This document shows, piece after piece, positions 8,518 through 17,629 of a stretch of 32,736 nucleotides of DNA. The stretch is from the NCBI GenBank assembly GCA_016839445.1, contig JAEOUG010000102.1, positions 1 through 32,736 on the forward strand, given 5' to 3'. Under the pieces are notes generated by a model that had not been told where the DNA came from, did no database searches, and worked only from the letters and a program-made list of their open reading frames with translations. Numbering within the stretch: position 1 is the stretch's first letter; every line of letters starts with the position of its first letter. The position numbers and the translations under genes are program-made. The DNA comes from Candidatus Thorarchaeota archaeon. Its GTDB lineage: Archaea > Asgardarchaeota > Thorarchaeia > Thorarchaeales > Thorarchaeaceae.

Positions 8518-9468
8518 CTAAGCCTTGGTCCATACTCCATTGCCGAGGTCTCTGACCAAGCCTGCGTTCTTCAGCCCACGTAGAACGACAAGCACGGTTG
8601 TCGAGAGTAGTGAGTCCATCGTTTCCGGTACAGGAACGCTTCTTGCTCGTCGAATGTCAAATACAAGCTGCACGACATCAGCTTCCTCCCTTGCGCCCAG
8701 ATGTGACAGAATGGTGTCCTGCAGGTGAATCACGCCATCCTTGACCGCCTCTATCTGAAGCTTGACATCACGAAAGAGGTATGGGACGTCATGCGATGGG
8801 AGTAAGTAGTCGATTGAGAGCTTGGAGATGGTGTCGAGGGCAGCCCTCTTTGATACGATGCTCCCGCTCAAGTCAACGTAGAATTTCCTGGGATCATTGG
8901 GGTAGTTGTTCACTTCGTCGCCTGAGAAGAGTGCCTTGGTCTCAGGAGCATAGAAAGCGCAATGCCCAGCCGAGTGTCCCCTTGTGGCAACAACCCTAAC
9001 CTTGACTGCGCCCACAGAAATCTCGTCCCCAGATTCCAGCAGGTGATCTGGCTCAATGCCTCTGTAGTTGACACGCAAGGGACCTTTGTCCAGCTTCATC
9101 GCGAACCTTGCCGCTCGGTCCATAAGCAAGCGCTCGTTGAGGAACATCTGGGGATCGCGAAGCAGCTCTGCATCATCTCGATGAATCATCACGGGCGCGC
9201 CGCTATTCCTCTTGAGCCTGCCAGCACCACCAACGTGGTCTGGGTGTCCATGAGTGCAGAGAATTCCTACAAGGTTCTTCCTGACATCCAGTCCCAGGCT
9301 CTTCATCGCGTCGCCAATACGGTCCCCTCCTGGATCCCCTGCTGTTCCTGGGTCAATCACAAGGGCTTCCTCTCCGTCGACCAATAGGTAGCTTGAGATG
9401 AACCCGAATTCTCCAGCGAACTTGCCTCGGACCATGTGAATTCCAGGGACTATTTCGGATGATGCCAT
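8518..9468 (-). CDS. Metallo-beta-lactamase-fold hydrolase with a C-terminal winged-helix-like extension
   Basis: ILCTHGHPDHVGGAG (HxHxDH), GHSAGHCAFYAPETKALFSGDE, YLLPSHDVPY; the C-terminus SLLSTTVLVVLRGLKNAGLVRDLGNGVW looks like a wHTH. Probable start is the internal ATG (MASSEIVPGIHMVRG). Confidence 0.88.
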   Translation of the reverse strand: MASSEIVPGIHMVRGKFAGEFGFISSYLLVDGEEALVIDPGTAGDPGGDRIGDAMKSLGLDVRKNLVGILCTHGHPDHVGGAGRLKRNSGAPVMIHRDDAELLRDPQMFLNERLLMDRAARFAMKLDKGPLRVNYRGIEPDHLLESGDEISVGAVKVRVVATRGHSAGHCAFYAPETKALFSGDEVNNYPNDPRKFYVDLSGSIVSKRAALDTISKLSIDYLLPSHDVPYLFRDVKLQIEAVKDGVIHLQDTILSHLGAREEADVVQLVFDIRRARSVPVPETMDSLLSTTVLVVLRGLKNAGLVRDLGNGVWTKA

Positions 9469-9527
9469 GGTGTGCTCAGAACACTCCCAAGACCTTATGA
9501 CAATATCGTCAATATCCAAGCCAACAA

Positions 9528-9986
9528 ATGAAGGGATTCTATGCGCTTGTCATCCGGGTCAAGAAGACAACAGCTCTGAAGATTGGAACTATGAGGAATC
9601 CAGAGATATCACCCGGAGTTCTTGTCTATGTGGGCTCAGCTCAGGGCTCAGGGTCGACCAGCATCGAGCGGAGGATTGCCAGGCACTTCAGATCTGAGAA
9701 GAAGGTTCATTGGCACATCGACTACCTCCTCGATCTTGTCGGAGGTCCAGAGGGCGCACTCTGGGTGGAGAGCGAGAATGGCTTCGAGTGTTCGCTGGTG
9801 CAAATGCTCGAGAGAAGCCCATCCTTTGAGAGCATCCTGAAGGGGTTTGGTGCCTCTGACTGCCAGGCAGGATGCAACTCTCACCTTCTAAGATACGCGG
9901 GCTCATCTTCGGCAAGGGCGGAGCTGGAACAGATTATTGCTGTGGTTGGCTTCGAGTCGCATTGGACAGATAGCGGAGAATTCTAG
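9528..9986 (+). CDS. DUF123/GIY-YIG-like family protein
   Basis: MKGFYALVIRVKK...PGVLVYVGSAQGSGSTSIERRIARHFRSEKKVHWHIDYLL...CSLVQML...GFGASDCQAGCNSHLLRY matches the DUF123 pattern (YVGSA, R..RH, HWHIDYL, FG.SDC). Confidence 0.88.
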   Translation: MKGFYALVIRVKKTTALKIGTMRNPEISPGVLVYVGSAQGSGSTSIERRIARHFRSEKKVHWHIDYLLDLVGGPEGALWVESENGFECSLVQMLERSPSFESILKGFGASDCQAGCNSHLLRYAGSSSARAELEQIIAVVGFESHWTDSGEF

Positions 9987-10001
9987 TCGCTTAATCAGCA
10001 A

Positions 10002-10265
10002 GTGTTAAATGGCGTGTATGCGGTTTGCCACTATAGGAGGACTTACACCTTGCCTGATTGGAGGAGCGTTTTCCAAGATCTAAAAGCAACGGGCCAGACA
10101 TTCACTGTCTACCTGAGGTATATGCAGAAGGATACTCTGGCCAAGATTCCTAACGTGAGGGTTCAAGAAGTCCTAGATGATTATGTACGTCTGGAGAACC
10201 CGAGTGGACAAGGAATTCTAGGTTACGAGGACATACTCTACATATCCATCCCGAGACAGATGTAG
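10002..10265 (+). CDS. Small uncharacterised protein (87 aa)
   Basis: GTG-initiated ORF between two same-strand genes; coding-like composition; no family recognised. Confidence 0.55.
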   Translation: MLNGVYAVCHYRRTYTLPDWRSVFQDLKATGQTFTVYLRYMQKDTLAKIPNVRVQEVLDDYVRLENPSGQGILGYEDILYISIPRQM

Positions 10266-10356
10266 GGCCAATCACTGTGCATGCATGGTGCCGTACGGCC
10301 AATGTTTTAATGCGCAGCTGTCCCTCTCTAGTCAGCATTGAGATTAGTATTGGTAG

Positions 10357-11328
10357 GTGCTTGTTGACGTGTCATCACTTGTGTACATACCTTTGGAGAA
10401 TGAAAGAGTCCTAGCTCAGTCCCCTGAGTACTACCTCACGAATTATCGCCTCATTCAGTTCGATCATGGAACTAGGTCAAGCGTGAGTATTCCGCTTCAC
10501 ATAATCAAGGAGTACAAGCTGACTCCAAGATCCGCCATGTTCAAGGTCACGAACGGGATAGTCAACGTGGTAGGAAACATGGTCCGTAGGGAGGAGTTGA
10601 GGTCCGCTCTGGGATTGAGGGAATATGACGGACTCACTGCAGGCATGTATAGGAAAATATGTGAAGTGAGCGGGATTCCCTTTGTACATCCAGATCATCC
10701 CTACAACAGATGGAGCACTATAGGATTCCATCGTCCCTTTTCACGACACTTCTACTCCACCTTCGCGTGGCTCAAGGACGAAGAGGTCTTCACGTACTAT
10801 CCGGACAACTTCATTCTGACGAACTACCGGCTCTATCAGCAGGACTTCAAAACGGGAAGGCTGTTCCTGTTCCCACTGTACATGGTAGAGACTTTCGAGT
10901 CTAGGAGCGGCCGACTCAGAATCAAGGCAACCACAGGGAGGTTCGACATCAAGGCAGTGGTGCCCAGACAGGACCACCTTGTGTCTGTCTGGCAGGCAAG
11001 GCTTTGGGACAGACTACCAAGAGAGCATCACGACTGGCTAGTTCGACCGTTTAGCTATATCACTCCTCATCACCCATTGTCACAGTACGAGGTAAGTGAC
11101 CAGGCAATGGTTACTCCAAGCCCAGTGGCGAGGGAAACCAGTCAGGAAATGGAGGCAGCAGCAGGTTCTGCCGGCGCAGGAACTGTCTTTGTCAAGCCCG
11201 TCATCAAGGACTCCTGCACCAATTGCGGTGCACCCATGTCTTGGGAGAGAATCGATTGGACTGGACCTGATCAGTACGCCTGTCCGTCCTGCGGACATCC
11301 ACACAGAGTGGACTACATCAGAATGTAG
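10357..11328 (+). CDS. Protein with two tandem PH/GRAM/GLUE-like repeats and a C-terminal zinc ribbon
   Basis: Repeat 1 ENERVLAQSPEYYLTNYRLIQFDHGTRSSVSIPLHIIKEY; repeat 2 KDEEVFTYYPDNFILTNYRLYQQDFKTGRLFLFPLYMVETF; zinc ribbon CTNCGAPMSW...YACPSCGHPHR. GTG start is one of several possible. Confidence 0.75.
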   Translation: MLVDVSSLVYIPLENERVLAQSPEYYLTNYRLIQFDHGTRSSVSIPLHIIKEYKLTPRSAMFKVTNGIVNVVGNMVRREELRSALGLREYDGLTAGMYRKICEVSGIPFVHPDHPYNRWSTIGFHRPFSRHFYSTFAWLKDEEVFTYYPDNFILTNYRLYQQDFKTGRLFLFPLYMVETFESRSGRLRIKATTGRFDIKAVVPRQDHLVSVWQARLWDRLPREHHDWLVRPFSYITPHHPLSQYEVSDQAMVTPSPVARETSQEMEAAAGSAGAGTVFVKPVIKDSCTNCGAPMSWERIDWTGPDQYACPSCGHPHRVDYIRM

Positions 11329-11332
11329 ATGC

Positions 11333-13222
11333 CTAGCTGAAGTCCCGGGCCCATCCCAAGTCAAGCCGCTTGATGGTCGCGTCAGTCGGTAGACCGGTCT
11401 CGAGATCCCATCCCCTTAGTGTATAGTAGTCTCTCAGCATTGGCTCGAGATCCACGACCTGTCCCTTACCAGGACCTTCGGGCATTGGCTCTTTCGTGAA
11501 TCTGTCAGGGAGGTTATCATCCGCCTTGCCAATGCCTTCTCGGGCATTGAATATGCGCTTGAGTGTGACCTGTCGCTCGGCGATCCTGGTGAGATTCTCC
11601 ACCTTCGAGAAGTGCTTCTCACCTGTTGCCAGAGGTAGCATCTCAGCGAAGTCCTCCATCCAGAAGATGGGAGGCCAGGACACGGAATACCAGCATACAA
11701 TCAAGGTGTCCCGGATGCAGTATGCATTCTCGCTCTCTACCACTGCGGTGGCCTTGTACTTCTCCGTATACGGATCGATGATCTCCGGGAGCTTGTCAGC
11801 ACCCCATCGCTTCGCAGCTACGTCTTCATAGCCCAGCTGGTCAACGACAACAAGACTTCTGAGGTGATCCGCTCCGCGGGCGGCCGTAGCATGGCCAAGC
11901 CCGATGCTTCTGTGGGTTCTACCATCCTGTCCTGACACTTCCATTCCTTTCACGTGAATGGCGAACTTCTCAGTACCTCTACCCAAGCGCTCTGCAGCGA
12001 TCCTGCTACCCTCAGCTAGAAGGTCACCGAAACCATCACGCTTCCCAATCATCTCAAGGAGCTTGATGGTCTGTTCGTTGTCGCCCCAAGCCAGCTCCAC
12101 CCCACCGGTATCATCCACTCCAATTGCTCCCTTCACATAGGACTCTATGGCGAAGCCAATTGTCGCGCCTGCAGATATGATGTCCATGCCGTATCTGTTG
12201 CAGATCTGGTTCGCCTTCAGTGTGGTAGCATAGTCATCGATTCCGAGTGAGCTGCCGAAGGCCATGAGACCCTCATACTCAGGCCCTTCTTCGAGAGTCC
12301 CAGAGAAGGGACCATCAGGGATGTAGTTCATCTTCTTGCAGCCCAGACTGCAACCAAAACACGCGCGGTCTGTCACCGTGAATCGCGGCCGGATGTAGTC
12401 ACCGCTGAGCTTCTCCCAACCTTCGAAGACTCCGGTCTGGTGGTTGAGTGTTGGAAGCTCCCCAATCTCCTGCTTCACTGCAGTCAGAACCCATGTCCCC
12501 CACTTCCCCATTTCTCTTGCTTGGGGGTTCTCTCGTACCCTAGAGTGCGCCTTCTTGGCCAGTTCAGTGAATGCTTCACGATCATGGACTTCAACTGCAC
12601 CATGTCCGCGGACTGCTATAGCTTTCACATTCTTCGAACCTAGGACTGCCCCCATACCTGTTCGTCCAGCAGCACGAGCATGGTTGATGATGAGAGAGGA
12701 GAAGCGTACCAGTCTCTCACCGGCGGGACCAATCGCTGCAACCTGGTAGTCAGGGTCATGGTTCTTCTTCTTGATGGCCTCAGTCGCCTCATTCGTTGTC
12801 AGACCCCACAGATCCCCGGCATCCCGAATCTGGAGATCGGAGTCATGAATGTCAATGAAAACGGGCCTCTCAGACTTCCCCTCAACCACCAGCATGTCGT
12901 AACCGGCAAACTTGAGCTCGGCGCCAAGGAAGCCACCTACGTGGCTTTCCCCCCAAATTCCGGTGAGTGGCGCCTTGGAGATGAACACAGTCCTTCCACT
13001 CATTGGCCATAGTGTTCCTGTGATAGGGCCAGTCCCCAGAATGAGCTTGTTGCTGCTACTAAGGGGGTCCGTACCGGCACGTACCTCCTCGAAGAGGAGT
13101 CGTGCTCCGAAACCATCGCCACCGATGTAGTCCTTAATCCATTCCTTCGGAAGCGGCTGAATCTTGAATGTGCCATCCGTCAGGTTGACTCGCAGAATCC
13201 TCTCATGATATCCACCGGGCAC
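11333..13222 (-). CDS. aor: Tungsten-containing aldehyde:ferredoxin oxidoreductase family protein
   Basis: GGYHERILRVNLTDGTF, YIGGDGFGARLLF, GTGPITGTLWPMSGRT, GAELKFAGYDMLVVEG, GRTGMGAVLGSKNVKAIAVRG, CFGCSLGCKK. GTG start at 13222 with SD GAGGTGA; the track start at 13372 overlaps the ferredoxin gene and is probably too long. Confidence 0.93.
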   Translation of the reverse strand: MPGGYHERILRVNLTDGTFKIQPLPKEWIKDYIGGDGFGARLLFEEVRAGTDPLSSSNKLILGTGPITGTLWPMSGRTVFISKAPLTGIWGESHVGGFLGAELKFAGYDMLVVEGKSERPVFIDIHDSDLQIRDAGDLWGLTTNEATEAIKKKNHDPDYQVAAIGPAGERLVRFSSLIINHARAAGRTGMGAVLGSKNVKAIAVRGHGAVEVHDREAFTELAKKAHSRVRENPQAREMGKWGTWVLTAVKQEIGELPTLNHQTGVFEGWEKLSGDYIRPRFTVTDRACFGCSLGCKKMNYIPDGPFSGTLEEGPEYEGLMAFGSSLGIDDYATTLKANQICNRYGMDIISAGATIGFAIESYVKGAIGVDDTGGVELAWGDNEQTIKLLEMIGKRDGFGDLLAEGSRIAAERLGRGTEKFAIHVKGMEVSGQDGRTHRSIGLGHATAARGADHLRSLVVVDQLGYEDVAAKRWGADKLPEIIDPYTEKYKATAVVESENAYCIRDTLIVCWYSVSWPPIFWMEDFAEMLPLATGEKHFSKVENLTRIAERQVTLKRIFNAREGIGKADDNLPDRFTKEPMPEGPGKGQVVDLEPMLRDYYTLRGWDLETGLPTDATIKRLDLGWARDFS

Positions 13223-13229
13223 CAGTGAT

Positions 13230-13727
13230 TCACCTCTGCTTCGCTGTGCGCTCAATTTCCTTGAGATAGCCAGCAATCTTCCTATGTCTGTCCACCCTTC
13301 CTGTCGTAGAAACCTCACCGTAGGTGATGGCACCCGTAGGGCAAATCCTCGCACACTCAGGATCCCCTCCACAGTGATCGCACTTGATTATCCTCATTCG
13401 GACTGCATCAAGCAGGATTACGCCATTCACACAAGCACCTACACAAGACTTGCAGAGGATGCATTTGTCCTCATCAAGGTAGGTCATCTTTGTGACTGGG
13501 TCCATACGCATTGCATAGACAGGGCACACATCGACGCAGGGAGCTGTTTCACAGGGACCGCACACGTTAGGAACATCAAGTCCCAGATCATCGTACTTCA
13601 CTATCTTGAGCCGCGCAAGGCTCGGCTGAAACTTGCCTTCTTTGGCTGCGGAGCAAGCGAGCTCACAGATTCTGCATCCTGTGCACTTCGTGTAATCCAC
13701 TATGAGTTGAGATGGCATGGGAGTCAC
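13230..13727 (-). CDS. Polyferredoxin (four [4Fe-4S] motifs), probable electron-transfer subunit for the AOR
   Basis: CTGCRICELAC, CGPCETAPCVDVCP, CILCKSCVGAC and CDHCGGDPECARICP; directly upstream of and coupled to the AOR gene. Confidence 0.9.
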   Translation of the reverse strand: MTPMPSQLIVDYTKCTGCRICELACSAAKEGKFQPSLARLKIVKYDDLGLDVPNVCGPCETAPCVDVCPVYAMRMDPVTKMTYLDEDKCILCKSCVGACVNGVILLDAVRMRIIKCDHCGGDPECARICPTGAITYGEVSTTGRVDRHRKIAGYLKEIERTAKQR

Positions 13728-13846
13728 CTTGAGGGAATAGCAGAGTCAACCTCGTGGCTCTAAAATGCTTTGGCAGCTGGCAATCGGCGCCCTGCTTCTG
13801 CACGTTTTATTAGGGCACGTGCCTCACCAACGGATAGGGTGCAACA

Positions 13847-14263
13847 ATGGCTGTGAATGAGTCTAAAGATAGGGAAGAAGGTGCCAAAGGCAAGAAGCGA
13901 TCGGACCACACAGAAGTTGAGTTCGAGTTCGGTAACATTGAGTTCGAGGCAAAGGGTCGCAGTGTTGTCGTCGAGAGAATGTTCAGGCTACTCCTAGAGA
14001 AGATCGAAAGCGGCTCCTTGGTTGCTTCGTTCACACTCCAAGATATCGATGACGAAGAGGAAGAGGAGGAAGAAGAAGAGGAGGTATCTTTCGAGGATGT
14101 GGATGAGTACGAGGAACTCCCCGATACTGAGTTGGCAGAGGACATAGCAGAAGAGGAGCCATCCTTCGACGATGTTGTCGAGCCACCTCCGAGCTGGGAT
14201 ACTCTAGAGAGTGAGGAACCAGAAGTTTCAGACGCAGAGAAAGAGGAGTTTGATCTAGAGTAG
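13847..14263 (+). CDS. Uncharacterised protein with a long acidic low-complexity tail
   Basis: ATG ORF, N-terminal EVEFEFGNIEFEAKGRSVVVERMFRLLLEKI, then DDEEEEEEEEEEVSFEDVDEYEE... TATA-like ttttatta at about 13804. Confidence 0.7.
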   Translation: MAVNESKDREEGAKGKKRSDHTEVEFEFGNIEFEAKGRSVVVERMFRLLLEKIESGSLVASFTLQDIDDEEEEEEEEEEVSFEDVDEYEELPDTELAEDIAEEEPSFDDVVEPPPSWDTLESEEPEVSDAEKEEFDLE

Positions 14264-14266
14264 GTC

Positions 14267-15334
14267 CTAGTTCACGTCGACCACCCACCCATATGGGTCG
14301 TCTATCTCACCAGTCTGAATTCGAGTCAAATCATTGAAGAGCCTTTGAGTAAGTTGCCCGGTAGCTCGTCCAGCAATCTCGTATCTGGTACCTTTGAACC
14401 AGAGCGAGCCAATCGGAGCGATAACGGCCGCAGTGCCGCAGCCGAACATCTCTCTGATTGCTCCAGTGTCTATACCCTCAATCACCTCATCTATTGAGAT
14501 TGGCCGCTCACTAACCTGCATTCCATAGTCACGAGCCAGGGTAATCACGGAGTCCCTAGTTATTCCATGAAGGATTGTGTCGCTTAGAGGCGGAGTGACC
14601 ACCTCTTCTTCAGTCACCACGAATACGTTGCTTGTGCCCATTTCTTCGAGCCACTTGCGTTCGTGGGCGTCTAGCCAGAGAACCTGTGATGTGCCCACTT
14701 CCTGAGCCTTCGTTCCGGCATAAAGACTCGCCGCGTAGTTACCCATTGTCTTGGCGGCTCCAACACCCCCCCTGACAGCCCTGACGTGATCTGTGCTGAC
14801 ATAGATGTCCACCGGGCTGAAGCCGCCCTTGAAGTATGGTCCAACCGGGGCCAGAACGACGAAGTAGAGGTACGAAGAAGCTGGCTTCACTCCCAGCTTC
14901 GGTTCGGTGGCAATCATCGTGGGCCGGACATAGAGAGAGCTGCCAGGAACCTGTGGAATCCAGTCCCTTTCAATCCGCAGCAACTCCTTGAGACTCTCAA
15001 TGCCAAAGATGGGGTCTATCCGTGGCATCACCATTCTATCAGCAGACTGAATCAGGCGCTCGAAGTTCCTTTCAGGCCTGAAGAGGAGGACTCTCTCTCC
15101 CCGTCGATATGCCTTCATCCCCTCGAATATCCCCTGGCCATAGTGGAGGCAGAGAGCTGCGGGACTAAGCGACAAGTCACGGAAGGGATGGATTCTCGCA
15201 TCCTTCCATTCGCCATCTGAATAAGTGGCCGAGAGCATATGATCGCTGAAGACAGTACCGAAAGGAATCTGAAGCACGTCTGCAGGCTTCTCACGCCTCA
15301 TATCTTCAGCCACAAGTTCAATGTCGAGCTTCAT
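14267..15334 (-). CDS. ilvE: Branched-chain amino acid aminotransferase
   Basis: LHYGQGIFEGMKAYRRGERVLLFRPERNFERL, YVRPTMIATEPKLGVKP, AAKTMGNYAASLYAGTKAQEVGTSQVLWLDAHERKWLEEMGTSNVFVV, TILHGITRDSVITLARD, REMFGCGTAAVIAPIGSL. Confidence 0.95.
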   Translation of the reverse strand: MKLDIELVAEDMRREKPADVLQIPFGTVFSDHMLSATYSDGEWKDARIHPFRDLSLSPAALCLHYGQGIFEGMKAYRRGERVLLFRPERNFERLIQSADRMVMPRIDPIFGIESLKELLRIERDWIPQVPGSSLYVRPTMIATEPKLGVKPASSYLYFVVLAPVGPYFKGGFSPVDIYVSTDHVRAVRGGVGAAKTMGNYAASLYAGTKAQEVGTSQVLWLDAHERKWLEEMGTSNVFVVTEEEVVTPPLSDTILHGITRDSVITLARDYGMQVSERPISIDEVIEGIDTGAIREMFGCGTAAVIAPIGSLWFKGTRYEIAGRATGQLTQRLFNDLTRIQTGEIDDPYGWVVDVN

Positions 15335-15462
15335 GGCAGTCTCACTGTGAGTGGAGAATCGTTCCTTCCTCTTAAGGCCGAGGGTTCCCACTCCTGATGC
15401 GTCACAAAACATCTTAAGTTGCCGAAGTGAAGCACTCTCAATCTGATAAGGAGCTTTGAATC

Positions 15463-16068
15463 ATGAGCCACCGCGAAGGGGCCCCTGCTGAAGACCCATT
15501 CCATATGGACCCGAAGGATGTCCTCTCACAGTACAGCGTTGAGTGGGTATCTCTGAGAAAGTCGTATGATGAACTGAAGGAGCGGCTCAGCGAGGTTCAG
15601 GCGGAGTTGAGCGCACTCGATCGGAGACTCGAGATGGGCGTGATGGATGACCAGCAGCACATCAAGCAGTACCGAGAGAAGTGGGCAGAGTCAACCCAGA
15701 TGATACAGGTAAAGCGTGAAGTCGAGAGTAGGCTCTTCGAAATACAGAGAGAGATTCGTGCAGCAAATCGCCAGTTGAAGAAGCAAGAGGAAGAGCGAGT
15801 CAGGCGGGAACGAATAGAGCAGGAGCGCGCCAACGCGATGATTGAGTGGATGTCGCTCAAACAGGGCTTCGACTTGGTAGGTCAGCGAAGAAAGGAAATC
15901 AACGCCGCAACAGACAACCTTGAGAGAGAGCGTAGGAGCGGGGCCATTTCAGAACAAGAATACAGGCAGAAGAGAGTAGAGCAGATCCAGCAGCTTGCCG
16001 AATTGCGCACCGTTGAGTCAGATGTGAAGAACCGTCTTGCGGAGTTGCTGGCAGTCATCCGGGGATAG
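15463..16068 (+). CDS. Coiled-coil protein made of two tandem copies of a ~73-aa helical repeat
   Basis: ATG with SD aaggag; EWVSLRKSYDELKERLSEVQAELSALDRRLEMGVM... and EWMSLKQGFDLVGQRRKEINAATDNLERERRSGAI... are the same length and end in ..EIR / ..VIR. Confidence 0.75.
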   Translation: MSHREGAPAEDPFHMDPKDVLSQYSVEWVSLRKSYDELKERLSEVQAELSALDRRLEMGVMDDQQHIKQYREKWAESTQMIQVKREVESRLFEIQREIRAANRQLKKQEEERVRRERIEQERANAMIEWMSLKQGFDLVGQRRKEINAATDNLERERRSGAISEQEYRQKRVEQIQQLAELRTVESDVKNRLAELLAVIRG

Positions 16069-16136
16069 CAGTGCAGAGTGCACGAGTCTGAAAGAAAGAG
16101 GAGGCAGGACCCGCATGGAGTCCTGCGTAATCAAAT

Positions 16137-17483
16137 CTAGATACGGTGGCCCTGATCAACCATCGCATTGGCGACTTTGAGGAAGCCAGCGATATTAGCG
16201 CCCATGACATAGTTGCCCTTTGCGCCGAAGAGCTCCGAGGTGTGGTATGCGTTAGCGTGGATGCTCTGCATGATCTGATGGAGCTTCGCATCGACCTCTT
16301 CTCGCGTCCAGAAGAAGCGCTGACTGTTCTGAGCCATCTCAAGACCAGAAACAGAAACACCGCCAGCGTTAGCGGCCTTTCCGGGGCCATAGAGAATCTT
16401 GTTCTCAAGGAAGATCTCAACACCCGCAGGTACAGTGGGCATGTTCGCACCCTCGCCAACGGCCATAACACCGTTGTCAACCAGTGCCTTAGCCTCCTTG
16501 GCGTCGACCTCGTTCTGCGTAGCACTTGGAAGGGCAACGTCACACTTCAGGCTCCAGGGGCTTCCTTGTGATGAATAGTCGACCTTGTAATGGTCGGCGT
16601 ATTCCTTGATTCGTCCTCTTCTGACATTCTTCAGGTCCATGATATAGGCGAGCTTCTCTGCGTCAATGCCGTCAGGATCGTGGATCCAGCCGCTTGAGTC
16701 ACTCAAGGCGATCACCTTGGCACCCAGCTGAATGCACTTTTCAGTTGCATACTGAGCAACATTGCCTGAACCTGATACAACCACAGTCTTGCCCTTCATG
16801 TCCTCGCCACGAGTCTTGAGCATCTCCTGTACGAAGTACACACAGCCGTAGCCGGTCGCCTCTGGACGGATTAGTGAGCCGCCCCAGCCGGCGCCCTTCC
16901 CGGTCAAGACGCAAGTGCCATGGTGATTGGTTATCTTCCTGTAGGCACCGTAGAGGTAGCCGATCTCGCGGCCACCGACACCGATGTCGCCAGCAGGAAC
17001 GTCAACAAACTGACCAATGTGTCTGTAGAGCTCGAACATCAGACTCTCACAAAAGCTCTCGACCTCGGCATCTGTCTTGCCCTTCGGGTCGAAGTCCGAA
17101 CCGCCTTTGCCACCTCCCATTGGAAGTGTGGTCAGGCTGTTCTTGAAGATCTGCTCAAAGCCGAGGAACTTCAGCACGCCTTGTGTGACTGTCGGATGGA
17201 ATCGGAGCCCACCCTTGTACGGGCCGAGGGCGGAGTTGTACTGCACCCTGAAACCGCGGTTCACCTGAATCTTACCATCACGATCCTTCCAAGGAATACG
17301 GAACTGGATAATGCGCTCAGGTTCCACTATTCTCTCTAGGATTGAGTTCTCCTTATACACAGGATACTTCTTGATGGCAGGCTCTAGGCTCTCTAGTACT
17401 TCCAATACAGCCTGATGGAAGACTTCTTGCCCAGGGTCTTTCTCAACAACGCCGTTGTATACTTGCTCGATATAACTGTCCAA
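16137..17483 (-). CDS. gdhA: Glutamate dehydrogenase (small hexameric, bacterial GdhA type)
   Basis: IQVNRGFRVQYNSALGPYKGGLRFHPTVTQGVLKFLGFEQIFKNSLTTLPMGGGKGGSDFDPKGK, DVPAGDIGVGGREIGYLYG, SLIRPEATGYG, VSGSGNVAQYATEK. Confidence 0.96.
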   Translation of the reverse strand: MDSYIEQVYNGVVEKDPGQEVFHQAVLEVLESLEPAIKKYPVYKENSILERIVEPERIIQFRIPWKDRDGKIQVNRGFRVQYNSALGPYKGGLRFHPTVTQGVLKFLGFEQIFKNSLTTLPMGGGKGGSDFDPKGKTDAEVESFCESLMFELYRHIGQFVDVPAGDIGVGGREIGYLYGAYRKITNHHGTCVLTGKGAGWGGSLIRPEATGYGCVYFVQEMLKTRGEDMKGKTVVVSGSGNVAQYATEKCIQLGAKVIALSDSSGWIHDPDGIDAEKLAYIMDLKNVRRGRIKEYADHYKVDYSSQGSPWSLKCDVALPSATQNEVDAKEAKALVDNGVMAVGEGANMPTVPAGVEIFLENKILYGPGKAANAGGVSVSGLEMAQNSQRFFWTREEVDAKLHQIMQSIHANAYHTSELFGAKGNYVMGANIAGFLKVANAMVDQGHRI

Positions 17484-17629
17484 TGGGAATCACTCACCAA
17501 CAGTGTTAGCGGACGGCCCGCACCATGGCATGTAGATAAATGAATCGGATTGGTACAGCTTCCTAGAAGGTGGGCAGAACAAGAACAGTCTTTAGAAGCT
17601 GCGCGGAAGAATCACAAGAGGAGGAGTCT

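Noticed and set aside
9499-9515. Short repeat caatatc-gt-caatatc between divergent MBL and DUF123 genes
   Set aside because: Only 7 bp per copy, so chance is likely; it would need conservation to be called an operator.
13810-14145. 111-aa Ser-rich minus-strand ORF (SSSSSSSSSS)
   Set aside because: Antisense of the poly-Glu tract in the 13847-14263 gene, which has its own TATA-like box and start.
16874-17339. Overlapping plus-strand ORFs (90 and 139 aa), one Arg/Ser-rich
   Set aside because: Antisense of the highly conserved gdhA core.
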